From contig VINJ01000001.1 in assembly GCA_013376735.1 (NCBI GenBank), positions 2,294,001-2,358,000 on the forward strand: a stretch of 64,000 bases of DNA. Direction: 5' to 3'. The notes below the pieces were generated by a model, which was given only the letters and a program-made list of their open reading frames with translations, was not told the origin of the DNA and searched no databases. The DNA comes from a bacterium Scap17 (GTDB lineage Bacteria > Pseudomonadota > Gammaproteobacteria > Pseudomonadales > Halomonadaceae). Of this stretch, positions 34,940 to 43,959 are shown one piece after another (the stretch's first letter is position 1; every line of letters begins with the position of its first letter). Both the position numbers and the translations under genes were made by a program.

Positions 34940-36967
34940 TCAGCCCAGCGCGATCAGGCGATTGCGAACGTCGTTGATCTGGTCGCGCAGTCGACCGGCT
35001 TCCTCGAACTCGAGGTTCTTGGCCGCGGCAAACATGGCATCTTCGAGACGGCTGATCTCCTTCTCGAGCGCCTGAGGGCCTTCGGCCGCCATCGCGGCGT
35101 AGTCCGGCGTCTCTTCCGCCACCTGACGCTCGCTGCCCTTGCGACGGCTGCTCTTGCGGCCCGGCGCCTGGGCACCTTCCATGATATCCGCCACCGACTT
35201 GGTGATGGTGCGTGGCGTGATGCCGTGCTCGTCATTGAAGGCCATCTGCTTCTCGCGACGGCGTTCGGTCTCGGCGATGGCCCGCTGCATGGAATCGGTG
35301 ATGCGATCCCCGTACAGGATGGCCTTGCCGTTGGCGTTACGCGCCGCGCGGCCGATGGTCTGGATCAGGGAGCGTTCCGAGCGCAGGAAGCCCTCCTTGT
35401 CGGCATCCAGGATCGCCACCAGCGAGACCTCCGGTATATCGAGCCCCTCACGCAGCAGGTTGATGCCGACCAGCACATCGAACTTGCCCAGACGCAAATC
35501 ACGAATGATCTCGACGCGCTCGACGGTATCGATATCGGAGTGCAGATAGCGGACCCGCACGTCGTGCTCGCCCAGATACTCGGTCAGGTCTTCCGACATG
35601 CGCTTGGTCAGCGTGGTGATCAGCACGCGCTCGCCCACTTGGGTACGCGCCTTGATCTCGGAGAGCACATCATCGACCTGAGTCGAGGCCGAACGCACCT
35701 CGATGACCGGATCAAGCAGCCCGGTGGGACGCACCACCTGCTCCACCACCTGGCCGGCATGCTCTTCTTCGTAGGGGCCAGGCGTCGCTGAGACGAAGAC
35801 AGTCTGCGGCAGGATGCTCTCCCACTCCTCGAATTTCATCGGACGGTTGTCCAGCGCAGACGGCAGACGGAAGCCGTACTCCACCAGCGTTTCCTTGCGC
35901 GAACGGTCACCGCGATACATGCCACCGACCTGCGGCACGCTGACGTGAGACTCGTCGATGAACACCAGCGCGTCCTTGGGCAGGTAGTCGAAGAAGGTCG
36001 GCGGCGCATTGCCGGGATCACGCCCCGACAGATAGCGCGAGTAGTTCTCGATGCCATTGCAGTAGCCCAGCTCCATCATCATCTCGATGTCATAGAGGGT
36101 ACGCTGCTCCAGGCGCTGGGCCTCGACCAGCTTGTCGTGCTTGCGCAGGTAGTCGAGGCGTTCGACCAGCTCTTCCTTGATGCGATCGACCGCGGCGACG
36201 ATGGTCTCGCGCGGCGTCACATAGTGACTCTTGGGATAGATGGTCATGCGCGGCACCGACTCGGCCACCTCACCGGTCAGCGGATCGAACAGCCGGATGG
36301 AGTCGATCTCGTCATCGAACAGCTCGACACGCACCGCCTGCTCTTCGGAGTCGGCCGGGAAGATGTCGATCACATCGCCGCGCACCCGATAGGTACCGCG
36401 CCGGAAATCCATGTCGTTGCGGGTGTACTGCAGCTCCGCCAGACGCCTGAGAAAGCCGCGCTGATCGATCTGTTCGCCACGATTGAAGTGCAGGCGCATC
36501 TTCAGGTATTGATCCGGGTCACCCAGGCCGTAAATGGCCGAGACGGAGACCACGATGATCGCATCGCGGCGTTCCAAGAGCGCCTTGGTCGCCGACAGAC
36601 GCATCTGCTCGATGTGGTCATTGATCGAGGCATCCTTCTCGATGAAGGTATCAGAGGAAGCGACGTAGGCTTCGGGCTGATAGTAATCGTAATAGGAGAC
36701 GAAATATTCGACGGCATTGTCGGGGAAGAACGACTTGAACTCGCCGTACAGCTGTGCCGCCAGCGTCTTGTTGGGGGCCATGACGATAGCCGGGCGCTGC
36801 AGACGCTCCACGATGTTGGCCACCGTGAAGGTCTTGCCGGAGCCGGTCACGCCCAGGAGGGTCTGATGCGCCAGGCCCGCGTCCAGGCCGGTGATCAGCT
36901 TCTCGATGGCCGCCGGTTGGTCACCGGCCGGCTGAAACTTGGAATCGATGCGAAATGGTTTGCTCAT
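34940..36967 (-). CDS. uvrB: UvrABC excinuclease subunit B
   Basis: 675 residues, normal length. Visible: Walker [14 protein letters not shown], the damage-verification beta-hairpin [23 protein letters not shown]-box-like VFIDESHVS, helicase motif [14 protein letters not shown], and the C-terminal UVR domain ([20 protein letters not shown]) that binds UvrC. UvrB receives damage from UvrA and licenses incision in nucleotide excision repair. GAGAG precedes the ATG. A monocistronic gene; no LexA box was recognised upstream. Confidence 0.97.
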   Translation of the reverse strand: MSKPFRIDSKFQPAGDQPAAIEKLITGLDAGLAHQTLLGVTGSGKTFTVANIVERLQRPAIVMAPNKTLAAQLYGEFKSFFPDNAVEYFVSYYDYYQPEAYVASSDTFIEKDASINDHIEQMRLSATKALLERRDAIIVVSVSAIYGLGDPDQYLKMRLHFNRGEQIDQRGFLRRLAELQYTRNDMDFRRGTYRVRGDVIDIFPADSEEQAVRVELFDDEIDSIRLFDPLTGEVAESVPRMTIYPKSHYVTPRETIVAAVDRIKEELVERLDYLRKHDKLVEAQRLEQRTLYDIEMMMELGYCNGIENYSRYLSGRDPGNAPPTFFDYLPKDALVFIDESHVSVPQVGGMYRGDRSRKETLVEYGFRLPSALDNRPMKFEEWESILPQTVFVSATPGPYEEEHAGQVVEQVVRPTGLLDPVIEVRSASTQVDDVLSEIKARTQVGERVLITTLTKRMSEDLTEYLGEHDVRVRYLHSDIDTVERVEIIRDLRLGKFDVLVGINLLREGLDIPEVSLVAILDADKEGFLRSERSLIQTIGRAARNANGKAILYGDRITDSMQRAIAETERRREKQMAFNDEHGITPRTITKSVADIMEGAQAPGRKSSRRKGSERQVAEETPDYAAMAAEGPQALEKEISRLEDAMFAAAKNLEFEEAGRLRDQINDVRNRLIALG

Positions 36968-37033
36968 GCGCTCTCAATGGTGGCAGTCAGTCGAGTCTTC
37001 AACTGACGACAGGCAGATGATTGCCCGGCGGCA

Positions 37034-37468
37034 TCATTCGCTCGCGGGCGCTTCTCGACTGGTCACCGAGACCCGGGTGCTGGTCATCAGGCGATGGATG
37101 GGGCAACGCTCGGAGATCTCGATCAGGCGCGCGCGGGTCTCGGGGTCCAGCTCATGACCCTCCTCGGCCAGAAACTGCATGCTGACCGTGAGGCGGTATT
37201 CGCTGTCGCTGCCACGGCGCTCGTCGCTGTCGTCCCGGTCCACCGTGGTGGTGATCCCCGCCAGCGGCAAGCCCTTGCGCCGAGCGTACATCTGCACGGT
37301 GATCGACTTGCAGGCCCCCAGCGACAGGTCGAAGTAGTCATGCGGGTCCGGGGCGCTCTCGTCACCACCGACCACCGCCGGCACATCGACCAGCAGCTCG
37401 TCAAAGCTTGCGATCTGAACCCGTTGCACGAAGCTGCCTGACCGACGGCTGATTACCTCGATGCTCAT
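37034..37468 (-). CDS. OsmC family peroxidase-like protein
   Basis: 144 residues. Two conserved cysteines of OsmC/Ohr proteins appear in LGACKSITVQMYARRKG and ISERCPIHRLM, with the arginine-containing N-terminal strand region. The type resembles YhfA more than Ohr. OsmC proteins reduce organic hydroperoxides via the two cysteines, or have unknown thiol chemistry in the YhfA branch. Strong AGGGAGGTG ribosome site. Lies between uvrB and a small HMA-fold gene on the same strand. Confidence 0.88.
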   Translation of the reverse strand: MSIEVISRRSGSFVQRVQIASFDELLVDVPAVVGGDESAPDPHDYFDLSLGACKSITVQMYARRKGLPLAGITTTVDRDDSDERRGSDSEYRLTVSMQFLAEEGHELDPETRARLIEISERCPIHRLMTSTRVSVTSREAPASE

Positions 37469-37555
37469 TCGTCACCTCCCTGTCGCTGATCTGTCCGTGA
37501 TCCCGCTCATGAGACGTTGCCTGTTTCCCGCCTGTCCAGCGTCACCGCACCGCGG

Positions 37556-37747
37556 TCACTTGACCTTGTAACCGGCCTTCTCGATCGTCTTGACCAGCGC
37601 GTCATAACGCACCTGACCGTCGACTTCGGCAAAGCCACGCCCGACCTCGGCTTCCTTGACGCCATCCATCATCATCAGCGCCGTGGTGACCTTGTTGACG
37701 TCCTTGACGCTCTCGACGCCGATCAAAGTTAGAGAAAAGCTGGCCAT
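37556..37747 (-). CDS. Small HMA-fold protein lacking the CxxC metal motif
   Basis: 63 residues: MASFSLTLIGVESVKDVNKV at the start, then MDGVKEAEVGRGFAEVDGQ and DALVKTIEKAGYKVK. Spacing of the strands and helices and the ending (LVKTIEKAGY) match heavy-metal-associated ferredoxin-like domains such as CopZ, but the GMTCxxC loop is replaced by VESVKD, with no cysteine in the protein. It probably does not bind soft metals as CopZ does. AGGA precedes ATG 37747; the longer frame to 37825 is unsupported. Confidence 0.72.
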   Translation of the reverse strand: MASFSLTLIGVESVKDVNKVTTALMMMDGVKEAEVGRGFAEVDGQVRYDALVKTIEKAGYKVK

Positions 37748-38030
37748 CGTGTCATTCCTGTCATGCAGTAAAAAAGGGCGCCGCGGCGCATTGCAGCCGT
37801 CAAGAATAGCATGGTTGCCTGACAATCAGCGCGCGTCAGACTCGTCGCGAACCGGGCCACAGAAATGCCTGACGTAACGGGAACACTGATTTGCGCGTTC
37901 TTTTGCTGCCAGTCGGGGCACAAGGGGCTGACAGCCGCCAGCTGGCGCGTGACAATGCGGGCATCCGACATGCCGCCTGGTTGCCAGTGCGCCACCGGCA
38001 GTTCACTCCTTCGCAACAGGATGGTGGTAG

Positions 38031-39152
38031 ATGAATCCCTTCAAGACCCTGATGCAAGACCACGGCTACCAGCTCGGTGAGGACGGCCGCCTGACGCTGT
38101 GTGAGCCAGCTGACGCCTCCATGCCACTCGCTGGCGTAGCTGACCGTACCCTGGCCGAAAATGTGTTGACCCCGCTGGGCAATTTCGAGGTACTCGAGGT
38201 CTGCGGCAAGGATGGCGAACGCTTTCTGCAGGGACAGACCTCACAGCAGCTGAGTCTGGTCGATGGCGAGCTGGCGCCGCTGACGACCTTCTGCACCCCG
38301 AAGGGACGCATTCTGGCCATGGCCCAGCTGCTGCGCGTCAGCGAAGAACGCCTGTGGCTGGTGATGCCAGCTGACACCGCTGAACCGCTGCGTGCCCATC
38401 TGGCCAAGTTCGCGCCCTTCTACAAGGTGACGCTGGAGGTATCGAGTGAGCTGAGTGTGCTCGGCCTGCTCGGCGAGCAGGCTCTGGCGGCCAGTGCCGA
38501 CGCCCTCGAAGTACCTGCGCTGGCCGAGCATGACCTGGCGATGCGCTCGGTCCTCCCGTCGCCCATGCAGTCGAGCGAGGAAGCAGGACCACAGACCTGC
38601 GCGCTGGCGCGCCAGCCGTCAGGCAATACCCCGCGCGCGATACTGGTCGGCCCGCATGCCGCGCTGGCAGATCTCGCGACGACGCTTTTCGCGCGCGATG
38701 TGGCCGCCAACGACGACACCCGCTGGGGCCTGGAAGATATCCGCGCCGGTCTGCAGTGGGTCACCTCCGCGCAGACTGACAGCTGGCTGCCGCAGATGCT
38801 CAATCTGGAAGCCCTCGCCGCGATCAGCTTCAAGAAGGGCTGCTATACCGGCCAGGAAGTCGTGGCCCGCGCCCACTTCCGCGGCCAGGTCAAGAAACGT
38901 CTGCAACGCCTGACGACAGCGCAGCCGGCCGACTTGCCGGCGGTGGGCAGCAAGGTCACAAGCCCCGACGGCAAGTCTCTCGGCGAAGTGTTGCAGGCAG
39001 CCCATGATGAGCAGGGACGTCTGGAGCTGCTGGCCGTCATCAGCCTGCGCGATGAAGAGATCGCGTTGGCATTGGAAGATGGCACCGAGCTTGAACGCAG
39101 CGCACTGCCCTATGCCGTCGAGCGTCGCGACCCGGAGCAGCTCAAGGACTGA
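38031..39152 (+). CDS. ygfZ: Folate-dependent iron-sulfur/tRNA-modifying protein YgfZ
   Basis: 373 residues of the GcvT-like fold. The family signature K-G-C-Y-x-G-Q-E is present as KKGCYTGQEVVAR, and the N-terminal part has GKDGERFLQGQTSQQLS. YgfZ binds tetrahydrofolate and helps repair or assemble certain Fe-S enzymes, including MiaB. A longer-than-usual insert at about residues 180-210 (PSPMQSSEEAGPQTCALARQ) interrupts the middle domain. Monocistronic, followed by a terminator. Confidence 0.92.
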   Translation: MNPFKTLMQDHGYQLGEDGRLTLCEPADASMPLAGVADRTLAENVLTPLGNFEVLEVCGKDGERFLQGQTSQQLSLVDGELAPLTTFCTPKGRILAMAQLLRVSEERLWLVMPADTAEPLRAHLAKFAPFYKVTLEVSSELSVLGLLGEQALAASADALEVPALAEHDLAMRSVLPSPMQSSEEAGPQTCALARQPSGNTPRAILVGPHAALADLATTLFARDVAANDDTRWGLEDIRAGLQWVTSAQTDSWLPQMLNLEALAAISFKKGCYTGQEVVARAHFRGQVKKRLQRLTTAQPADLPAVGSKVTSPDGKSLGEVLQAAHDEQGRLELLAVISLRDEEIALALEDGTELERSALPYAVERRDPEQLKD

Positions 39153-39197
39153 AGGGTACGGTTTGATGCACTGATCGCTTCACAGACACCAAAAGAA

Positions 39198-39225
39198 AGC
39201 CCCGCGCGTGCCAACGTGCGGGGCT
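39198..39225. terminator. Intrinsic terminator between ygfZ and EAL gene
   Basis: Stem AGCCCCGC-CGT pairing with ACG-GCGGGGCT, one mismatch, 4-nt loop, followed by CTTGT; convergent genes. Confidence 0.8.
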
Positions 39226-39276
39226 CTTGTCTGCCACGGATTGCTGATGTCAGGCGCCTGGCGGGGCTCCCAGCCC

Positions 39277-42120
39277 TTACAGCCCTTCCGGCAGCCAGCC
39301 ATCCCCTGCGATCAGATGCTCGATCAGCTCCTGCACCGGCATCGGTCGTGCATAGAGATAGCCCTGATGCAGCGAGCAGCCATGCGCGAGCAATTCCGCT
39401 CGCTGCTCTGGCGTCTCGATGCCCTCGGCTACCACCGCAAGATGGAAAGCCTCCGCCAGGCCCAGCATTGCTTCGATCATGGCCTGCCCCTTGCTGGAGC
39501 CAAGCGCCATCACGAACTGCCGATCGATCTTGAGCTTGTCGAACGGCAACTGCTGAAGCTGTGACAGCGAGGAGTAGCCCGTGCCGAAATCGTCCAATGC
39601 CAACGCCACGCCGTGAGCCCGAATGGTCTGGAACAGCACGGCGAGGGCCTGGATGTCATCCGGTAGCTGGCTCTCGACCAGTTCAAGCGTCAGGCGCTCA
39701 CACAGCTCCGGGTGCCGGAACAACATTTCCAGGTCGGACAGGAAGCGCTTGTCCATCATGTGGCGCACGGTCACGTTGACGCTCAAATGCAGCTCATGTC
39801 CGCTTTCGTGGACGCGAATCAAGGTCGCGATGCTCTCCTTGAGCACCCAGCGCCCCAGCGCGACATCCAGCCGAGCGGACTCGACGATGGCCATGAAGTC
39901 CGCTGAGCCCATCAAGCCATGTTCGGGGTGCTGCCAGCGAATCAGCGCCTCCGACAGCTGCAAGCGGCCGCTACGCCCATCGACGATCGGCTGCACGAAG
40001 AGCCTGAGCTGATTCTCGCGCAGCGCGACGGTGAACTCGGCCTCCAGCTGCTTGAGGCGACGCAACTCACGCTCCGCTTCCTCATCGAAGAAATGCCACT
40101 CGCGTTGGCATTGCTCGGTATCGTGCAGGGCACGTTCGGCGCGATAGACCAGCGCATCCACCTGATGGCCATCCTCGGGATAGCGCGTGATGCCCAGACT
40201 CGGCTGCAGATAGATCACCTCATCATTGAGCGTGACCTTGTCGCGCACGGCGTTCAGCAGGTTGTCCAGCCAGCCGCTGATACCGCCACGCGTCGCTTCC
40301 AACAGCCGGCGCTGGACCATGATCAGCAGCCTGTCGGTCTCAAGGCGCGCCACATCGCCGGAATTGCCAAGCAAGGGAGCGATGCGTTTCTGGACCTGCT
40401 CCAGCTGGTGATTGCCCGGTTCGGCGCCGGCATGATCGAAGAGCACCTGCAAGCCGCCAATCCGCAGTGCTATCAGCACGAAGCCCTCCATCGGCGCGAC
40501 CTCGCCCAGCTGGTCAATCCGCACCTTGATCAGCCGCAGCATGCCTTCACGACTGAGCAGACCGGTATCGAGATCCATCTCGCGCTCCTCGAGCAACTGG
40601 TGCTGGAGCAGCACGCGTTCCTGCTCCAGCCCTCTTACCACCAGCGTATCGAGGGTCATGTCCAGCAACGGCATCATCTCGGTGGCGTTGAGTCGATGAC
40701 CGCGACTGGCCACCAGCAGCAATTCGCTGCGCCCGGGATGCGGCGAGATCGAATAGCCCATCAATTGGCTGGCGCCCAGTCGCTGACACAGCAGCAGGGC
40801 GCGATCTTCCTGCTCATCGACACTGCTGTCGACATTCCCATCGCCATCTCGTCGCGAGCGATCACCGGCTGACACGCAAACGCGCCCCACCGGCAGGCGC
40901 CAGATAGGATCACGCCGCAAAGATGCCTCACTCAACCACTCACGCTCATCGTGACTCTGCAGAATCAGGTAGCCGGCGTTGGGATTTCCAACCTCACGCC
41001 GATAGATGATGATCTCTGCCCCCAGCATCTCGCGCACGCGCTGCAGGTAGCGGGTGAGAGACGCACGCGCATTCTGCGGCGTGTGGGTTTCATAGGGGAC
41101 GCTCAGGAATTGCTGGTTGAGAATGCTGTGGCGCTGGTATTGATGCTCGAGATAGGCGCCATAGGCCCGGCTCGCCCTGCGGCGCCGATTGTCGCGCACC
41201 TGCATGCCGATGGTCCCCATGCCCGCCAGCAAAATGATCAACAGCAGCACCGCCAGCGGAGTGCCCATCTTCTGCACCAGCTGAGCGACGCGATTTTTAT
41301 CCTGCCAGCAGGCCTTGGCATGGTTGTAACGATCGGCCCGGGCGGATGCCGGCAAGGCCACGCAGACCCGCTGCGTCGCGACAAGGTGTGGCATGGCGTT
41401 GCTGACCACCTGCAGGCCTTTCAAGCCCAGCACGGCCGCCTGCTCATCCAGCAGGTCTGTCGTGAGCGGCATGCCCAGTATCAATAGCCCCTGCTCGTCC
41501 TGCGGTGGCAAGGCCTCCTCATCCTCGTAGAGCCCCTGCATCCCGATTAGCCATGGCTGGTTGTCGACGATCAACCAGGCCAGCTGAGGTTGTGTCGGTG
41601 ACTGGCGGGCAGCCTGGATGACGGGGGCGAGCGCGCGTCGCCAGCTCACCGGCTGCTTGCCCAGCCAGTCGGCCCCCGGGGACCCGGCGTTGTGCTGCAC
41701 CCAGGCTGCCACCTGCCCATCGCCACGCACGGCAGAGATCAGCTGTATGCCGGTATTGATGGCGAACTCAGGGCCATACATGGACTCAAGCCAGGTCGTG
41801 TCCAGCTCGGGCTCGCGTAGAAACCTGTTCACGGCTTCTTCCCAGTAGCCGTTTTCGTGCAACTGTCCCGCGAGCAAGCGCTCTTCACTCTTGACCCACA
41901 AGGCCAGCCGCTGCCTGTCGGATTCACGATCCGCCTCGCGGGATTGCGTGATCTGACTGGCCGTCAACCAGCCGGTGGCCAGCAATGCCGCCAGCAACAG
42001 CAGCGGCAGCAGATACATCCGATAGCGGGGGCCAGCAGGCAGAGAAGTGTGCGGGAAGACAGCAGAAGACTCGTGTGCCGGCACACGAGAAGAGGAACGC
42101 GATGGTGAAGAATCTGACAT
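39277..42120 (-). CDS. Membrane cyclic-di-GMP phosphodiesterase: CHASE4-like sensor, degenerate GGDEF, active-looking EAL
   Basis: 947 residues. Membrane helices at about 35-55 and 288-308 flank a periplasmic CHASE4-like domain (KSEERLLAGQLHENGYWEEA). A cytoplasmic GAF-like region follows, then a GGDEF-fold domain where the GGDEF motif is RLETDRLLI, so no cyclase activity is expected. The C-terminal EAL domain (about 690-945) keeps the catalytic set: EALIRW, SVNVTV, LELVES, DDFGTGYSS, LKIDRQF, VAEGIET, HQGYLYARP. It should hydrolyse cyclic-di-GMP in response to an extracellular cue. No strong ribosome site; a 5' leader hairpin lies at 42137-42173. Confidence 0.9.
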   Translation of the reverse strand: MSDSSPSRSSSRVPAHESSAVFPHTSLPAGPRYRMYLLPLLLLAALLATGWLTASQITQSREADRESDRQRLALWVKSEERLLAGQLHENGYWEEAVNRFLREPELDTTWLESMYGPEFAINTGIQLISAVRGDGQVAAWVQHNAGSPGADWLGKQPVSWRRALAPVIQAARQSPTQPQLAWLIVDNQPWLIGMQGLYEDEEALPPQDEQGLLILGMPLTTDLLDEQAAVLGLKGLQVVSNAMPHLVATQRVCVALPASARADRYNHAKACWQDKNRVAQLVQKMGTPLAVLLLIILLAGMGTIGMQVRDNRRRRASRAYGAYLEHQYQRHSILNQQFLSVPYETHTPQNARASLTRYLQRVREMLGAEIIIYRREVGNPNAGYLILQSHDEREWLSEASLRRDPIWRLPVGRVCVSAGDRSRRDGDGNVDSSVDEQEDRALLLCQRLGASQLMGYSISPHPGRSELLLVASRGHRLNATEMMPLLDMTLDTLVVRGLEQERVLLQHQLLEEREMDLDTGLLSREGMLRLIKVRIDQLGEVAPMEGFVLIALRIGGLQVLFDHAGAEPGNHQLEQVQKRIAPLLGNSGDVARLETDRLLIMVQRRLLEATRGGISGWLDNLLNAVRDKVTLNDEVIYLQPSLGITRYPEDGHQVDALVYRAERALHDTEQCQREWHFFDEEAERELRRLKQLEAEFTVALRENQLRLFVQPIVDGRSGRLQLSEALIRWQHPEHGLMGSADFMAIVESARLDVALGRWVLKESIATLIRVHESGHELHLSVNVTVRHMMDKRFLSDLEMLFRHPELCERLTLELVESQLPDDIQALAVLFQTIRAHGVALALDDFGTGYSSLSQLQQLPFDKLKIDRQFVMALGSSKGQAMIEAMLGLAEAFHLAVVAEGIETPEQRAELLAHGCSLHQGYLYARPMPVQELIEHLIAGDGWLPEGL

Positions 42121-42136
42121 TGATTTACCGATGATG

Positions 42137-42173
42137 AGGCGACCTCCTGAACCGGGTCGGCAGGCTGTCGCCT
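42137..42173 (-). terminator. Strong hairpin between tatD-type gene and EAL gene
   Basis: Symmetric stem of three blocks, AGGCGAC, CCTG and ACC, pairing with GGT, CAGG and GTCGCCT, with short internal loops. There is no T tract; it lies in the leader of the EAL gene and could act as terminator of the upstream gene or as an mRNA control element. Confidence 0.55.
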
Positions 42174-42194
42174 GGCCTTTGAGGTCAGTCTAGA

Positions 42195-42962
42195 TCAGTC
42201 GTTCAGTTGAAGAATACGCTGCACATTCGTCGTGGTGGATAACGCGATATCGTGGCGACTGCTCGAGCGGAGTTCCGCCACCACGTCCGCGACCTTCGCC
42301 ACTCGCGATGGCTCATTGCGCTGCCCCTGAAATCCGCACAGCGGCATGTCGGGGCTATCAGTTTCGAGCACGAAGCCATCGTCTGGCAGTGACGCCACCA
42401 CTCCGCGCAGCTTGTTGGCACGCGGGTAGGTCACGCTGCCGCCCACCCCCAGCACGAAGCCAAGCTCGAGAAAGCGCTGTGCCTGCACCTGACTGCCCGC
42501 GAAGGCGTGGATGATACCGCCACGGGTGAGTCGTGCCTGCTTGAGTCGCTTGGCCACTTCGTCATTGGCGCGCACGCAGTGCACGATGACAGGCAGGGAG
42601 AATTCGCGTGCCATGCTCAGCTGGGCCTCGAACAACTGCCATTGGGCGTCATGATCGGCCAGTCGCGCATCAAAGCCACATTCCCCCAACGCGACGACAT
42701 GATCTGCATGCTGATCGAGGGTCTGATGAAGCGCCGCCAGCGCGGCATCACCATGCTCGCAAAGAAAATAGGGATGCAACCCCAAGGCACCGAATATACC
42801 CGCCGATGAACCCGCCAGCGCTAGCACTGCCGGAAAGCTTGCCACCGTAGTGGCGGGCACCACGAAGGCCGAGACGCCTTCCTGCTCGGCACGCGCGATG
42901 ACCGCCTCACTATCCGGCGTGAAGTCAGCGAAATCCAGATGGCAATGGCTGTCGATCAGCAT
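42195..42962 (-). CDS. TatD family metal-dependent hydrolase
   Basis: 255 residues of TIM-barrel amidohydrolase type. Metal ligands are in MLIDSHCHLDF, ALGECGFD, VIVHCVRAN, GIIHAFAGS and LETDSPDMP. TatD proteins are 3'-5' exonucleases/DNases acting in DNA repair or RNA processing. Start 42962 has GAGAG upstream and gives the canonical MLIDSHCHLD; the longer frame adds ten residues. Its position upstream of an EAL gene is probably coincidental. Confidence 0.92.
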   Translation of the reverse strand: MLIDSHCHLDFADFTPDSEAVIARAEQEGVSAFVVPATTVASFPAVLALAGSSAGIFGALGLHPYFLCEHGDAALAALHQTLDQHADHVVALGECGFDARLADHDAQWQLFEAQLSMAREFSLPVIVHCVRANDEVAKRLKQARLTRGGIIHAFAGSQVQAQRFLELGFVLGVGGSVTYPRANKLRGVVASLPDDGFVLETDSPDMPLCGFQGQRNEPSRVAKVADVVAELRSSSRHDIALSTTTNVQRILQLND

Positions 42963-43022
42963 GGAATCTCTCGGTGATGGTAGAACTGCCATCGTGCTAT
43001 ATCAGCGAGTGACAGACAAACG

Positions 43023-43050
43023 AAGGGACCGACCTGGTGGCCGGTCCCTT
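43023..43050 (-). terminator. Intrinsic terminator of mscL
   Basis: Stem AAGGGACCG with its complement and a 10-nt partly paired loop, 52 bp past the mscL stop. Confidence 0.75.
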
Positions 43051-43101
43051 GAGGATGACTGTCGATATTCCTTGTCAGTCGTCGTGACCGACGCAGATGG
43101 C

Positions 43102-43584
43102 CTAGGCCGCCTCCACCGGCGCTGCCGGCGCCAGCTCGGAGGTGCAATGACCACAACGGGTCGCCGCCAGCGGCACCTTGGAAAGACAATAAGGGCAATC
43201 CTTGTCGGTGACCTCCTCCGGCACTTCCTCGGCCTCCTTCTTCAGCTTGTTGATCTGACGGATCAATACGAAGACTGCCAGCGCCACCAGGGCAAAGCTG
43301 ATGATGGCATTGATGAACAAGCCATAGTTCAGCGTCACGGCCCCCGCTTCCTTCGCGGCATCCAGGCTGGCATAGGGGGCCGCCTGGGCACCTTCCTTGA
43401 GCACGATGAAGAAGTTGGAGAAATCGACTCCCCCGATCAGCAGCCCGATCAGCGGGTTGAGCATGTCACCCACCAGACTTTTGACGATCAGGGTGAATGC
43501 ACCGCCGATGATGATGCCGACCGCCATGTCGACGACATTTCCCTTGACGGCAAAATCACGAAATTCCTGCATGAATCCGGACAT
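43102..43584 (-). CDS. mscL: Large-conductance mechanosensitive channel MscL with C-terminal zinc-ribbon-like tail
   Basis: 160 residues. The first helix pore segment reads [20 protein letters not shown] and the second helix [20 protein letters not shown], as in MscL. After the cytoplasmic helix comes a tail with two CxxC pairs (DCPYCLSKV and [10 protein letters not shown]), a zinc-ribbon-like extension seen in a subset of MscL proteins. The channel opens on hypo-osmotic shock, which suits a halotolerant host. Strong AGGAGGTG ribosome site. Confidence 0.95.
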   Translation of the reverse strand: MSGFMQEFRDFAVKGNVVDMAVGIIIGGAFTLIVKSLVGDMLNPLIGLLIGGVDFSNFFIVLKEGAQAAPYASLDAAKEAGAVTLNYGLFINAIISFALVALAVFVLIRQINKLKKEAEEVPEEVTDKDCPYCLSKVPLAATRCGHCTSELAPAAPVEAA

Positions 43585-43837
43585 CTGTCACCTCCTGTCA
43601 CTCGCTAACCATCCGGTGGATTACCACGCATCAAGCGTGGCCCGCACTGAGACATATCCCACGCCATTGTTGTTGTCATTGTCTGCGCCCTACCGACCTT
43701 CGCCCCAGCAAGCTTCATCACAGGGATGCCAGCAAGGCAACATGACCCGAGCATTATGCCGTGCTGATGCTACGCCACGGGTTGGCTGTGTAAACGTAGG
43801 GTTACACGCTTGTCTGAACACAAAAAACGCCACCTTT

Positions 43838-43892
43838 ATCCGGGCATAAAAAAACGCCACCCCCGAGGGGTGGCGTTTTTTTATGCCCGGAT
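43838..43892. terminator. Very long perfect hairpin terminator downstream of prfC
   Basis: Perfect 27-bp inverted repeat with a 2-nt centre: ATCCGGGCAT, seven A, then CGCCACCCC, followed by the exact complement. The core GC stem flanked by A and T runs works as a terminator in either direction; the outer ATCCGGGCAT arms extend it. A partial copy (six A plus CGCCAC) sits at 43822-43833. Confidence 0.88.
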
Positions 43893-43959
43893 CGACAGTC
43901 TCGCTATCGCAGCGTCGCTGTGGCAGCACCATTACTACATCGCCGTTGTGGCAACTGTC

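Noticed and set aside
35945-37006. 353-residue plus-strand frame opposite uvrB
   Set aside because: Antisense shadow of uvrB; no ribosome site.
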